From: Verrucomicrobiia bacterium
GTDB taxonomy: Bacteria; Verrucomicrobiota; Verrucomicrobiia; Palsa-1439
DNA: 64,000 bases
Direction: 5' to 3'
Assembly: GCA_022072455.1 (NCBI GenBank)
Contig: JAJVHY010000005.1
Span: forward strand, 1 to 64,000
Each line of letters starts with the position of its first letter. Position 1 is the stretch's first letter. Made by a program: the position numbers and the translations under genes. This document shows positions 17,327 through 25,829 of the stretch, in pieces. The notes under the pieces are model-generated. The model did no database searches. It had not been told where the DNA came from and was given only the letters and a program-made list of their open reading frames with translations.

Positions 17327-18736
17327 ATGACACCCAAAGAAGTGCTGTCGCTCTGTAAGAACAAAAACGTGCAGTTAGTGGACGTCAAATTCTGCGATTT
17401 TCTGGGGACTTGGCAACATTTCTGCATTCCCATCGCGGAGTTGGAGGAAGAAGTGTTCGCCGACGGACTCGGGTTTGATGGATCGTCCATCCGCGGCTGG
17501 AAATCCATTGAAGCCAGCGACATGTTGCTGATCTTGGATCCGGCCACAGCCATTCTCGATCCGTTTCCGCAATCCACCACGCTCAGCATTGTCGCCGATG
17601 CGGTGGACCCGCAGACCCGCGAACCGTACAGCCGTGACCCCCGCAACGTTGCCCGGAAAGCCGAATCCTATCTGAAGAGCACCGGCATTGCGGACACGGC
17701 GTTCATGGGGCCTGAAGCGGAGTTCTTTATTTTTGACGATATCCGGTTTGGCCAAACCGCCAATAGCGGGTTCTACTTTCTGGATTCCACCGAGGGCGTC
17801 TGGAATTCCGGGCGCGAAGAGTTCCCGAACCTCGGCAACAAAATCCGACACAAGGAAGGCTATTTCCCGGTTGCCCCGCAAGACACGCAGGTGGATCTCC
17901 GCAACGAGATGATCAATGTGATGAAAGACTGCGGTCTGCGCGTCGAACGCGAGCATCACGAAGTCGCCTCCGCTGGTCAGGCCGAGATTGACCTGCGTTT
18001 CAACGCGCTCGTCGCGATGGCCGATGACATGATGCTGTACAAGTACATCGTCAAGAACGTCGCCAAACGCCACAACAAGACAGTCACCTTCATGCCGAAG
18101 CCGCTCTTCGGCGACAATGGCTCCGGCATGCATTGCCACCAATCCTTGTGGAAGAAGGGCAAGCCGCTCTTCGCCGGCAACAAGTACGCCGGCCTCAGTG
18201 AAATGGCGCTCTACTACATCGGCGGGATTCTCAAGCACGCCCGCGCGATGGCGGCGTTTACCAACCCAACCGTCAACAGCTACAAGCGGTTGACGCCAGG
18301 TTTCGAAGCGCCGGTGAATCTTGCGTACAGCTCCCGCAACCGGTCGGCCGCCGTCCGCATTCCGACTTACAGCCCGAGCCCGAAGGCGAAACGCATCGAG
18401 TATCGCCCGCCGGACCCGACGGCGAATCCGTATCTGTCCATGGCGGCGATGTTGATGGCCGGCTTGGATGGCATTCAGAACCGCATTGATCCCGGCGCGC
18501 CGCTCGACAAGAACATCTATGAGTTACCGGCGGCGGAATTGAAGAAAGTGCCGTCGATGCCCGGCAGCTTGAGCGAAGCGTGCGATGCACTCGAAAAGGA
18601 TCACGAGTTTCTGCTGAAAGGCGACGTGTTCACCACGGACGTCATCGAAACCTGGATCGAGATGAAGCGGAAAGAGCAGGATCAAATCCGGCTCCGTCCG
18701 CACCCGTGGGAATTCCACATGTACTACGACGCCTGA
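17327..18736 (+). CDS. glnA: Glutamine synthetase type I
   Basis: A 469-residue dodecameric enzyme making glutamine from glutamate, ammonia and ATP. Signatures: FDGSSIRGW near 49, the metal-site segment [22 protein letters not shown], and [12 protein letters not shown]. Tyr398 in NIYELP is at the adenylylation site (Tyr397 in E. coli), so it is probably controlled by GlnE. AGGAG at 17316-17320 fixes ATG 17327. It shares a transcript with glnB. The last 13 bases overlap the end of the convergent PP2C gene. Confidence 0.97.
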   Translation: MTPKEVLSLCKNKNVQLVDVKFCDFLGTWQHFCIPIAELEEEVFADGLGFDGSSIRGWKSIEASDMLLILDPATAILDPFPQSTTLSIVADAVDPQTREPYSRDPRNVARKAESYLKSTGIADTAFMGPEAEFFIFDDIRFGQTANSGFYFLDSTEGVWNSGREEFPNLGNKIRHKEGYFPVAPQDTQVDLRNEMINVMKDCGLRVEREHHEVASAGQAEIDLRFNALVAMADDMMLYKYIVKNVAKRHNKTVTFMPKPLFGDNGSGMHCHQSLWKKGKPLFAGNKYAGLSEMALYYIGGILKHARAMAAFTNPTVNSYKRLTPGFEAPVNLAYSSRNRSAAVRIPTYSPSPKAKRIEYRPPDPTANPYLSMAAMLMAGLDGIQNRIDPGAPLDKNIYELPAAELKKVPSMPGSLSEACDALEKDHEFLLKGDVFTTDVIETWIEMKRKEQDQIRLRPHPWEFHMYYDA

Positions 18737-19560
18737 TTCGGGCCCAAGCGGATCACCAAGGCCGTCGTATTGTCGCGCCCGTCGCGGTCAACAGCTTCGT
18801 TGACCAATCGACTGGCCGGGTCGCTTGCCGGCGCCGCGTTCAGCAATTCAACGAGATGCTGATCGTATAAGCCCTCCACCAAACCATCGCTGCAGAGTAA
18901 AAAGCGGTCCCCGGGTTCGTAGCCGACAGCGCCGAGTTGTGGGTCCACGAACTGGTTGTCGCCGCCAAGGGCTTTTTGCAGCACATTGCGGCGGGGATGA
19001 GTGCGCGCCTCGCGTTCATTGAGTTGGCCATTGCGGAAGAGCCAGTCGACGTGTGTATCATCGTGACTGAGCCGTTTGATCGCCGTGCCGCCCGCCGGTA
19101 AGTAATAGATCCGCGTGTCGCCGATATGGGCAAAATACATCCAGCGCGGGGTGAACCAGCAGAGGCTGAGCGTGGCTTGCATGCCGGCACATTCCTGGTA
19201 ACTGCTGCCGAGGTAAGTCAGCGCGCCATGGATTTCGTTGAAAAGTTCCGTCAGCACATCCTCAAACCCGGTCGCCAGACCTTCGGCGGAGAGTTGAAAT
19301 GCCCGCGGCAGGAGCGCCGTGATTTTGTCCACGGCAATCCGGCTGGCATATTCCCCGGCCCGTGCTCCCCCCATGCCGTCGCTCACCGCGAAAACAAAGT
19401 CGGTATTCTGCAGAGAGGCAGTGCCATGTTTGCCGAGATGGTGCACCTCTTTCGCGTCAAATTGGAGTCCGAGAAATGCGTCTTCGTTATTGGCGCGCAC
19501 CTTCCCGCGATCCGTGTGGCCGAACCATTGGAGAGACGGGCAGGTCCGGGATTCCATCAC
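18724..19560 (-). CDS. PP2C-family serine/threonine phosphatase
   Basis: A 278-residue soluble metal-dependent phosphatase. PP2C motifs run in order: [14 protein letters not shown] (16-29), [33 protein letters not shown] and [11 protein letters not shown], with all the metal-binding Asp residues. It overlaps the kinase-like gene by 4 bases (ATGA), so both are made together, and its tail overlaps glnA. The likely job is to remove phosphates added by the neighbouring mini-kinase; targets could include nitrogen proteins encoded on either side, which is inference. Confidence 0.93.
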   Translation of the reverse strand: MMESRTCPSLQWFGHTDRGKVRANNEDAFLGLQFDAKEVHHLGKHGTASLQNTDFVFAVSDGMGGARAGEYASRIAVDKITALLPRAFQLSAEGLATGFEDVLTELFNEIHGALTYLGSSYQECAGMQATLSLCWFTPRWMYFAHIGDTRIYYLPAGGTAIKRLSHDDTHVDWLFRNGQLNEREARTHPRRNVLQKALGGDNQFVDPQLGAVGYEPGDRFLLCSDGLVEGLYDQHLVELLNAAPASDPASRLVNEAVDRDGRDNTTALVIRLGPNQAS

Positions 19561-19940
19561 ACGCTCCCTGGGAGAATGACCGCGAACTCAAAGTCAATCA
19601 GGCAAAAGCGCCCGTCCGTTTGCCGGTACGTCACGTTGCGGATATCGGGATCGTCGTGGCGGACTCCAAAGGTTTCCAACTCCGCAAATAATTCCGCGCG
19701 CCGTTCCGCGTCCAAATGATCGACCCGGCTGCCGCAGTTGGTGGTCACGATTTGCAGTTTGGCGGGATCCGCCTCGAGCAACTTCGGCACGAAGGAACAC
19801 CCGCGCGCTTCCAAATGGCGTAGAATGCGCACTTCGTTGGCAAAGCGCGTCGCCGCGTCCGGGCCATGGTACTGCTTGTAAACCCGGCCATCGAACCCGA
19901 GATTAACTGTCGCTCTGAGCGTATCCTTGACTTTAAGCAT
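19557..19940 (-). CDS. Minimal protein-kinase-like protein (127 aa)
   Basis: A very small kinase-fold protein, about half the length of a normal kinase domain. Visible: a Gly-containing loop and Lys22 (GFDGRVYKQYHG), Glu36 as a possible alpha-C partner, a catalytic loop H95-D-D97-P-D-I-R-N102, and D116-F-E (in place of DFG). The activation segment and most of the C-lobe are missing. The pattern is closest to RIO/Bud32 or aminoglycoside-kinase-like proteins. It is the first gene of a coupled pair with PP2C and diverges from glnII. It may be a Ser/Thr kinase or a small-molecule kinase. Confidence 0.68.
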   Translation of the reverse strand: MLKVKDTLRATVNLGFDGRVYKQYHGPDAATRFANEVRILRHLEARGCSFVPKLLEADPAKLQIVTTNCGSRVDHLDAERRAELFAELETFGVRHDDPDIRNVTYRQTDGRFCLIDFEFAVILPGSV

Positions 19941-20152
19941 CCGAATTTTTCTCGTGGTGGTTTAACTATGGCGCAATTCATTGGCTGCGAAAAGATTCTT
20001 CGTCCAGAATCATTTTGTGCTCCCTGCGCAAAAAGCAACACTGGCTGGCCTTGGCGACTCCGGGGCTCCCTGAAAAGCAGAATCCAGTAAATCCCCATCC
20101 AGTGGCAACTTCGACAGTTTTTCCGCGCCACGCATTCCACCGGCAGCACGGA

Positions 20153-20168
20153 TGGCACTGTGTCTGCT
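20153..20168 (+). promoter_or_regulatory. Sigma-54 promoter of glnII
   Basis: TGGCAC at 20153-20158, five bases, then CTGCT at 20164-20168 puts the invariant GG (20154-20155) and GC (20166-20167) exactly 10 bases apart, one mismatch from the consensus. It lies 70 bases before the glnII start in a 298-base divergent gap (19941-20238) that holds no gene. Sigma-54 control is established for nitrogen genes and needs an NtrC-type activator such as the one at 39089-40459. Confidence 0.7.
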
Positions 20169-20238
20169 AGAACCACCCGCGTTGTTGGATTCAGTCAGCT
20201 TTTGACCTCAAAAACCAAACCAGCGGGAGTTCGTTCAA

Positions 20239-21264
20239 ATGGCAAAATACAAGTTGGAATACATCTGGCTCGACGGTTATCAACCCGTCCCCAATCTCCG
20301 CGGCAAAACCCAAGTCAAGGAGTTTGCCGGCTTTCCCAGTCTGAGCGATCTGCCGATGTGGGGTTTCGACGGCAGTTCAACCCGGCAAGCCGAAGGTCAC
20401 AGTTCGGATTGCATGCTCAAGCCGGTCGCGGTTTTCCCGGATTCAACCAAAAAGAACGGCGCACTCGTGATGTGCGAAGTCATGATGCCCGACGGCAAGA
20501 CCCCGCACCCGACCAACAGCCGGGCCACCATTCTCGATGATTCCGACGCATGGTTCGGCTTTGAACAAGAATATTTCCTCTATTCAGATGGCGCGCCCTT
20601 GGGTTTCCCGAAGGGGGGCGGCTTTCCGCCTCCGCAGGGCGAATACTACACCGGCGTCGGCCACAAAAACGTCGGCGAAATCGCTCGTGAAATTGTGGAT
20701 GCCCATCTCGACCTCTGTCTCGAAGCCGGGATCAACCATGAAGGCATTAATTCAGAAGTTGCCAAAGGCCAATGGGAATTCCAAATCTTCGGCAAGGGCT
20801 CGAAGACCGCGGCTGACCAAGTCTGGATGGCCCGCTATCTCTTGATCCGCCTTTGCGAAAAGTACGGTGTGGACGTAAACTTCCACTGCAAACCGCTCGG
20901 CAAAGACGTGGATTGGAATGGCTCCGGCATGCACACAAACTTCTCCACCAAACACCTGCGCGAAGTCGGCGGCAAGGAATACTTCGAGAAACTCATGGCC
21001 GCGTTTGACAAATACAAGAACGAGCATATTGCCGTCTACGGCCCGGACAATCATCTGCGCCTGACCGGCTTGCACGAAACGCAATCCATTGACAAGTTCA
21101 ACTACGGCGTTGCCAACCGCGGCGCGTCCGTGCGCGTCCCCCACAGCTTCGTCAACAATGGCTACAAAGGCTATCTGGAAGATCGCCGGCCGAACTCCCA
21201 GGGCGATCCCTACAAAATCGCCAGCCGCATCCTGCAAACAATCGCCACGGTCCCCCTCAAGTAA
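20239..21264 (+). CDS. glnII: Glutamine synthetase type II (eukaryote-like)
   Basis: A 341-residue GSII enzyme. The N-terminal beta-grasp starts [20 protein letters not shown]; the [54 protein letters not shown] and [13 protein letters not shown] motifs are all of the GSII type found in eukaryotes, Rhizobium and Streptomyces. It makes glutamine like GlnA but is not adenylylated in known cases. It has its own sigma-54 promoter and a strong terminator, so it is expressed apart from glnB-glnA, probably under nitrogen limitation. Confidence 0.96.
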   Translation: MAKYKLEYIWLDGYQPVPNLRGKTQVKEFAGFPSLSDLPMWGFDGSSTRQAEGHSSDCMLKPVAVFPDSTKKNGALVMCEVMMPDGKTPHPTNSRATILDDSDAWFGFEQEYFLYSDGAPLGFPKGGGFPPPQGEYYTGVGHKNVGEIAREIVDAHLDLCLEAGINHEGINSEVAKGQWEFQIFGKGSKTAADQVWMARYLLIRLCEKYGVDVNFHCKPLGKDVDWNGSGMHTNFSTKHLREVGGKEYFEKLMAAFDKYKNEHIAVYGPDNHLRLTGLHETQSIDKFNYGVANRGASVRVPHSFVNNGYKGYLEDRRPNSQGDPYKIASRILQTIATVPLK

Positions 21265-21290
21265 CTTTTCCAACCAATAACTCAACCCAG

Positions 21291-21328
21291 AAAGCCCGGA
21301 GTAAAAAATCTCCGGGCTTTTTGTTTTT
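21291..21328 (+). terminator. Rho-independent terminator of glnII
   Basis: An 11-bp stem (21291-21301 with 21310-21320), loop of 8 bases, followed by a long T-run to 21328. It isolates the origin region from transcription of glnII. Confidence 0.95.
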
Positions 21329-21478
21329 CCTTCGCCGGAACGATGCAAAAAAATCTCACGCATCCCACACAAGCCGGTGAACAAATTTTTCTCGTGCGAC
21401 AAATTTTTCGTTGCAGAAAATTTTCCAGCTCTCTATGCTCCACGCCGCTCAAGGCACAAGAGAGCGAGAAGACAGGCT

Positions 21479-21487
21479 TGTGAATAA
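21479..21487 (-). promoter_or_regulatory. DnaA box 1 (TTATTCACA)
   Basis: Perfect match to the TTATNCACA consensus on the minus strand, 53 bases to the right of the AT-rich repeats of the putative oriC. Confidence 0.75.
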
Positions 21488-21771
21488 CTTGTTAACAGCA
21501 CAGGGTGGTTGCCGATCAGTTTTGGCAGTCAGTTTGGAGCACCCAGGCGAAGGATTTTTCGACATTCACGAACCCAGGCTTTTCGGCTTTGGTTGTGACA
21601 GGGATCGTGGCGGGTAGAAGCCGGTTTAACAGCCGACCAGACTGATTTGCGAGTTCCCGCCGCTTTTTGACGACCGTGTTTGTCGTCAGACCGCGTCCAC
21701 CAGACAATCTCTTCAGGTCTTGACGGAAAAGAATGCGAACCGTCAACCGCAATGGGGAACTGTCAACAAAT

Positions 21772-21780
21772 TGTGAATAA
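21772..21780 (-). promoter_or_regulatory. DnaA box 2 (TTATTCACA)
   Basis: Same 9-mer in the same orientation as box 1, 28 bases before the dnaA start, so well placed for dnaA autoregulation as well as origin binding. Confidence 0.75.
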
Positions 21781-21807
21781 CTCACTCTGGCGTACCACGG
21801 GTGCCGC

Positions 21808-23154
21808 ATGACACGCGGCCACGTCCAACTCTGGCAAGACTCGAGCCGAGTCTTGCAAACGATGCTGAATCCCGACCTCTACGCGCGGTGGTTTGCTCCG
21901 ATCCAGCCGGTCGAAATCTCCGACGACACCCTGCACCTCGGCGTCGCCAACGAGTTCTCCCAAATCTGGTTACAGGATAATTTCCTTTCCCTCGTCCGCG
22001 AAGCTGTCAACCAAACGGCGAGCCAACCGCTTCAAGTCAAGTTCGTCGTCGTCGCCGGCAAGAGTGGAGCGCCAACCGCCCCGGATTCAGCAGCCGCCAG
22101 CACTTCGACTGCTCCAGTGCGCCCGCAACTCGACGCCAAGCTCAATCCCCGCTATTCCTTCGAGTCATTTGTCATCGGTCCGAATAATAATTTTGCCCAT
22201 GCCGCTGCCTTGGCCGTTGCCCAAGCCCCAGCGCGCGCCTATAACCCGCTTTTCATGTACGGCGGAGTTGGCCTCGGCAAAACACATTTGATGCAGGCGA
22301 TTGGCCACGCCGTGACCACTAGCCGCAAATCGGGCCGAGTGTGCTACACTTCCTGTGAACAGTTCACCAACGAATACATCCAAGCCATCCAGACTGCCTC
22401 CCTCACCAAATTCCGCAAAAAATACCGGCATGTGGATGTGCTGCTGATTGACGACATCCAGTTCCTCGGCGGCAAAGAGCGGATGCAGGAAGAGTTTTTT
22501 CACACCTTCAACACCCTTTTTGATGCGCACAAACAGATCGTTCTTTCGAGTGACCGGCCCGCCGCTGAAATTGCCAACCTCGAAGCCCGGTTGGTTTCAC
22601 GCTTTGAATGGGGTCTCGTCACTGAACTCCAGCCACCGGCGCTCGAAACCCGCATTGCCATCCTTAAGAAGAAAGCCTCGCTGCTGGACGTCAAAATCCC
22701 CGATCGCGTCATCGAATATCTCGCCGAACGCATTCGTACCAATATCCGCCGCTTGGAAGGCGCGCTTATCCGCGTCGCCTCCTACGCCTCGCTCACCGGC
22801 AAGGAAGTCACGATTGATTCCCTCGAAACTCTTCTCCGCGACGCCCTTCACGAAGAAGCGAAACGCACCGTCACGATTGACGCCATCCAGAAAAAAGTCG
22901 CCGAACATTTCGACATCCGCCTCGCCGATATGACCAGTCGCCGCCGCCCGCAAAACGTCGCCTTCCCCCGGCAAGTTGCGATGTTCCTCAGCCGGACGCT
23001 TACTGACCGCTCGTTGATGGACATTGGCGAAACATTTGGCGGTCGCGATCATGGCACGGTCATGCACGCCTGCAAACTGATTGAGAAGCGCATGAACGAA
23101 GACCAACGCCTCCGGCAAACCATCGCCTACCTGCAACAGGCTTTACAGCGGTAA
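21808..23154 (+). CDS. dnaA: Chromosomal replication initiator DnaA
   Basis: A 448-residue AAA+ initiator. The N-terminal domain I is at about 1-80, then a short Ala/Ser/Pro linker; Walker A GGVGLGKT at 152-159, Walker B LLIDDIQF near 212-219, and a C-terminal DNA-binding domain with the signature GGRDHGTVMHACK. The gene is preceded by the putative oriC and followed by the TolB-like gene, then dnaN. The linker domain II is short (about 30 residues). ATG 21808 gives a normal N-terminus. Confidence 0.98.
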   Translation: MTRGHVQLWQDSSRVLQTMLNPDLYARWFAPIQPVEISDDTLHLGVANEFSQIWLQDNFLSLVREAVNQTASQPLQVKFVVVAGKSGAPTAPDSAAASTSTAPVRPQLDAKLNPRYSFESFVIGPNNNFAHAAALAVAQAPARAYNPLFMYGGVGLGKTHLMQAIGHAVTTSRKSGRVCYTSCEQFTNEYIQAIQTASLTKFRKKYRHVDVLLIDDIQFLGGKERMQEEFFHTFNTLFDAHKQIVLSSDRPAAEIANLEARLVSRFEWGLVTELQPPALETRIAILKKKASLLDVKIPDRVIEYLAERIRTNIRRLEGALIRVASYASLTGKEVTIDSLETLLRDALHEEAKRTVTIDAIQKKVAEHFDIRLADMTSRRRPQNVAFPRQVAMFLSRTLTDRSLMDIGETFGGRDHGTVMHACKLIEKRMNEDQRLRQTIAYLQQALQR

Positions 23155-23172
23155 CTCCGGCGGCCACCTGCC

Positions 23173-24072
23173 GTGGAATCCAACTTTATCTACGCCAGTG
23201 AGCTGCGTGAACTGGTTGTCGTTCCCGAAACAGCCAAACTCCTCAGTCCAGATGGGTATTTCTTCCAACCCATGCTTGATTACCGGGGCGAACAAGTCGT
23301 CTTCTGGGGTCGCCAACTTGGTGAAAATGGTTTTAATATTTGGCGCTACGATTTTCACGCAAACTCCCTCCGCAAATTGACCGCCGACCGGGCTGTCTCT
23401 GGTCACCCATTTTGGAGCAATGACGGCCGACAAATCGTTTACTTCTCCACCGTCGGAGTTTCGAACGCAACCGAATGGTTCAGGCACGACCAATTCCAGC
23501 CGCACCATGCCGCCCGCAACATCTGGTTGATGAATAGCGACGGTTCCCAACGAACGCAGCTCACCCATGGAACACACCTTGACGAACACCCCTGCTTTTC
23601 ACCCGACGGTAAGTTTGTGGTTTTCGTGTCGGACCGGTCTGGAAGCATGAATTTATGGCGGATTGCGATCTCAACCGGCGAACTTGACCAGCTTACGACA
23701 CATGCCAGCTTGGACTACCGGCCGATATTTTCTCCGACCGGCGATCGCTTAGCTTTCTTCTCAACCAACAATCCAGCCCATAGTCACGCCTTGTGCGTGA
23801 TGAACTGGAAAACCGGCAGCATTACTTTTCCGATCCCTGACGATGTTTTTGCCTGGGTTCATGGTCCGTATTGGCTTCCGGATGGAAAGACGCTGCTGCT
23901 GCACGGCGCCTTAGCCGGTCAGAGCGTATGTAACCTGTGGTTCTTCCATCTGCCGTCCCGACAACTTGAACGACTGACCATCCCAGAGTTTTCTTCAACC
24001 GCGCATGGTTCTCTCTCCATTCCCAACCACCGCCTGGTCTACGACAGTTCGGAGAAACTGAATAACCTGTGA
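23173..24072 (+). CDS. Cytoplasmic TolB-like beta-propeller protein
   Basis: A 299-residue protein built of WD40-like PD40/TolB repeats: blades with ..PFWSNDGRQIVYFS, HPCFSPDGKFVVFVSDRSG, RPIFSPTGDRLAFFS and GPYWLPDGKTLLLH. Unlike TolB it has no signal peptide, so it should be cytoplasmic. GTG 23173 starts 18 bases after dnaA, so the two are probably cotranscribed. A propeller between dnaA and dnaN is not a standard arrangement. It could be a scaffold or a peptidase-like partner without its catalytic domain; the function is unknown. Confidence 0.8.
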   Translation: MESNFIYASELRELVVVPETAKLLSPDGYFFQPMLDYRGEQVVFWGRQLGENGFNIWRYDFHANSLRKLTADRAVSGHPFWSNDGRQIVYFSTVGVSNATEWFRHDQFQPHHAARNIWLMNSDGSQRTQLTHGTHLDEHPCFSPDGKFVVFVSDRSGSMNLWRIAISTGELDQLTTHASLDYRPIFSPTGDRLAFFSTNNPAHSHALCVMNWKTGSITFPIPDDVFAWVHGPYWLPDGKTLLLHGALAGQSVCNLWFFHLPSRQLERLTIPEFSSTAHGSLSIPNHRLVYDSSEKLNNL

Positions 24073-24188
24073 GTAAGTTGCGAGTGGGCTGCCGGTCAGT
24101 TGCCGGGCGCTGGGATTTGGAAAATCCTTGGTGTGACACCATCACTTGTCTGGTTGTTGTGATTCGCTGCAAGTTCTTGGTGCGTGCC

Positions 24189-24219
24189 TTGACAACCGAA
24201 GTTGTTTCAGATATTCACA
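24189..24219 (+). promoter_or_regulatory. dnaN promoter overlapping a DnaA-box-like site
   Basis: TTGACA (24189-24194), a 17-base spacer and TATTCA (24212-24217) form a good sigma-70-type promoter. ATATTCACA at 24211-24219 differs from the DnaA consensus only in its first base and covers the -10 element, so DnaA could repress here. It lies in the 201-base gap before dnaN, which otherwise shows nothing. Confidence 0.6.
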
Positions 24220-24273
24220 ACAGGAACGGATACGGTTCCTTTAGTATGAAACTTATCTCCGGTACCAACTCCT

Positions 24274-25371
24274 ATGGCAATTAAGTTCCGCATCACCAAA
24301 GACAAGATTCTCGCTGGCCTCCAGAACGTTCAGAACGTTGTCAGCACCCGCACGACACTGCCGATTCTCTCCAACGTCCTGGTGCAAGCCGGCACAAAGG
24401 GCTTAGACCTGACCACTACTGACTTGGATGTGGCTGTGCGTTGCACAGTTGAAGCCGAAGTCGCCAAAGCGGGTGGAACGACCTTGCCGGCGCGCAAACT
24501 TTTCTCAATCCTAAAAGAAGTCCCTGCTGCTGACATTGAAATTGAAGTCGATGACAAAAACGCAGCCTCGATTCGTTGTGGTTCATCGTTTTACAAGATC
24601 ATGGGCTTGCCTGAAGAAGAATTTCCACGGTTTCCGCAAGCCGACGGCAAGAGTCTCACCATTGATCAGGGAGTCTTACGGGACATGCTCCGCAAGACCG
24701 CCTATGCAGTTTCCAGCGACGAAACCCGGTACGTCTTGAATGGCGTCTACATGGCTTTCAAAGGCGATAAATTGACCGTGGTGGCCACCGATGGCCGCCG
24801 GCTGGCCTTGGTCGAGCGCGAATTGGAAGTGCCCAAGGGCATGGAAGCCGAACTGATCTTGCCGACAAAAGCTGTTGGAGAACTGCAACGCTTGTTGAGC
24901 GATAAAGGTGATGTGAAGCTTTCCGTTGGCGAAAACCAGATCATCTTCAATCTCGGCGGCACAATCCTCGCCTCCAAACTCATTGAAGGCACCTATCCAA
25001 ACTTCCGCCAAGTCATCCCAGCGGAAGCGAAAGAACGAGTCCCATTGGAGCGAGAGTCCCTGCTAGGTGCCTTACACCGCGCATCAATTCTTGCAAGTGA
25101 GAAGTCCCAATCCGTGAAGCTGAATTTTGGGAAAAACACTCTCACCATCACCGCCACCACTCCCGATGTCGGCGAAGCCAAGGAAACCTTGGCAATCAAC
25201 TACAAAGGCAAGGAAATCGCCATCGCGTTTAACCCGCAATACATGATGGACCCGTTGCGCAATCTCGATGCCGATGAAGTCTTCATCGAATTAACCGACG
25301 AACTCAGCCCGGGCGTGCTCAAAGTCAACGAACCATTCCTCTACGTGCTGATGCCGATGCGCTTGAACTAG
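24274..25371 (+). CDS. dnaN: DNA polymerase III beta sliding clamp
   Basis: A 365-residue three-domain sliding clamp, the processivity factor of the replicase. The family sequence is recognisable throughout: ...NVVSTRTTLPILSNVLV (residues about 18-34), the ATDGRRLAL segment near 170, and the C-terminal PMRLN, which lines the partner-binding pocket. Length is normal. It has its own promoter and follows dnaA and the propeller gene. Confidence 0.97.
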   Translation: MAIKFRITKDKILAGLQNVQNVVSTRTTLPILSNVLVQAGTKGLDLTTTDLDVAVRCTVEAEVAKAGGTTLPARKLFSILKEVPAADIEIEVDDKNAASIRCGSSFYKIMGLPEEEFPRFPQADGKSLTIDQGVLRDMLRKTAYAVSSDETRYVLNGVYMAFKGDKLTVVATDGRRLALVERELEVPKGMEAELILPTKAVGELQRLLSDKGDVKLSVGENQIIFNLGGTILASKLIEGTYPNFRQVIPAEAKERVPLERESLLGALHRASILASEKSQSVKLNFGKNTLTITATTPDVGEAKETLAINYKGKEIAIAFNPQYMMDPLRNLDADEVFIELTDELSPGVLKVNEPFLYVLMPMRLN

Positions 25372-25405
25372 CGCTGGCACAAGACTATTCTAGCCAGAGC
25401 CGGAT

Positions 25406-25479
25406 TGCCTCGTGGTGTAATGGTAGCACAACTGACTCTGGATCAGTTTGTCTAGGTTCGAGTCCTAGCGAGGCAGCCA
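25406..25479 (+). tRNA. tRNA-Gln (CTG)
   Basis: A full cloverleaf: 7-bp acceptor TGCCTCG/CGAGGCA, D-stem GTGT/GCAC, anticodon stem ACTGA/TCAGT with loop CTCTGGA (anticodon CTG, reading CAG), T-stem CTAGG/CCTAG with loop TTCGAGT, discriminator G and an encoded CCA end at 25477-25479. Confidence 0.95.
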
Positions 25480-25521
25480 AATTCGTTTTCTGGATACACC
25501 GGGCGCGCCACCATAATTTAT

Positions 25522-25827
25522 ATGAAGATCATCCTGAGCTTGGTTCTCTTGTTCTTGGTCAGTTGCGCCGGCTCGCGCGCGCCACTCGCGCCAGCGCCCG
25601 CCAAAGCCGGCATTCCCGGCGCCAAAATCATCCGTTTGCATCTGCCCCATCAGTTTGTTGTCTTGGATTTTACGGCCCGCCCGATGCCGCGAGTCGGCAC
25701 GAAGTTGCCGGTCTATCGAGGTCATGAACGGATCGGCGAAGTCCAACTCACGGAACCAGTCCGCGGCAACCTCGCGACTGCGGACATTCTCAGTGGCGAT
25801 TTGCGACTGGGTGACGAGGCCCGCTGA
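25522..25827 (+). CDS. Small lipoprotein
   Basis: A 101-residue protein with a lipoprotein signal ending in LVSC (Cys15, a good lipobox), a Pro/Ala linker and one small beta-rich domain (about 33-95) with KIIRLHLPHQFVVLDF and LPVYRGHERIGEVQLTEP, suggesting an SH3-like or similar all-beta fold. No family is assigned. It lies 2 bases before moeA and is probably cotranscribed, with no obvious functional link. Confidence 0.7.
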   Translation: MKIILSLVLLFLVSCAGSRAPLAPAPAKAGIPGAKIIRLHLPHQFVVLDFTARPMPRVGTKLPVYRGHERIGEVQLTEPVRGNLATADILSGDLRLGDEAR

Positions 25828-25829
25828 CC

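Larger units (their letters stand above)
21329..21807. other. Probable chromosomal origin of replication (oriC)
   Basis: A 479-base gene-free stretch directly before dnaA. Two perfect DnaA boxes (TTATTCACA on the minus strand) lie at 21479-21487 and 21772-21780. Near the left end are three AT-rich, near-identical elements: ACAAATTTTTC at 21381-21391 and 21399-21409 and AGAAAATTTTCC at 21415-21426, spaced about 18 bases apart, which look like an unwinding element. A 7-bp inverted repeat (TGACGAC/GTCGTCA) is at 21668-21688. The second box is 28 bases before dnaA and may also serve autoregulation. No open frame looks coding. Confidence 0.75.

Noticed and set aside
24069-24284. 71-codon frame between the propeller and dnaN
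   Set aside because: It would cover the dnaN promoter and the start of dnaN; no coding signal.
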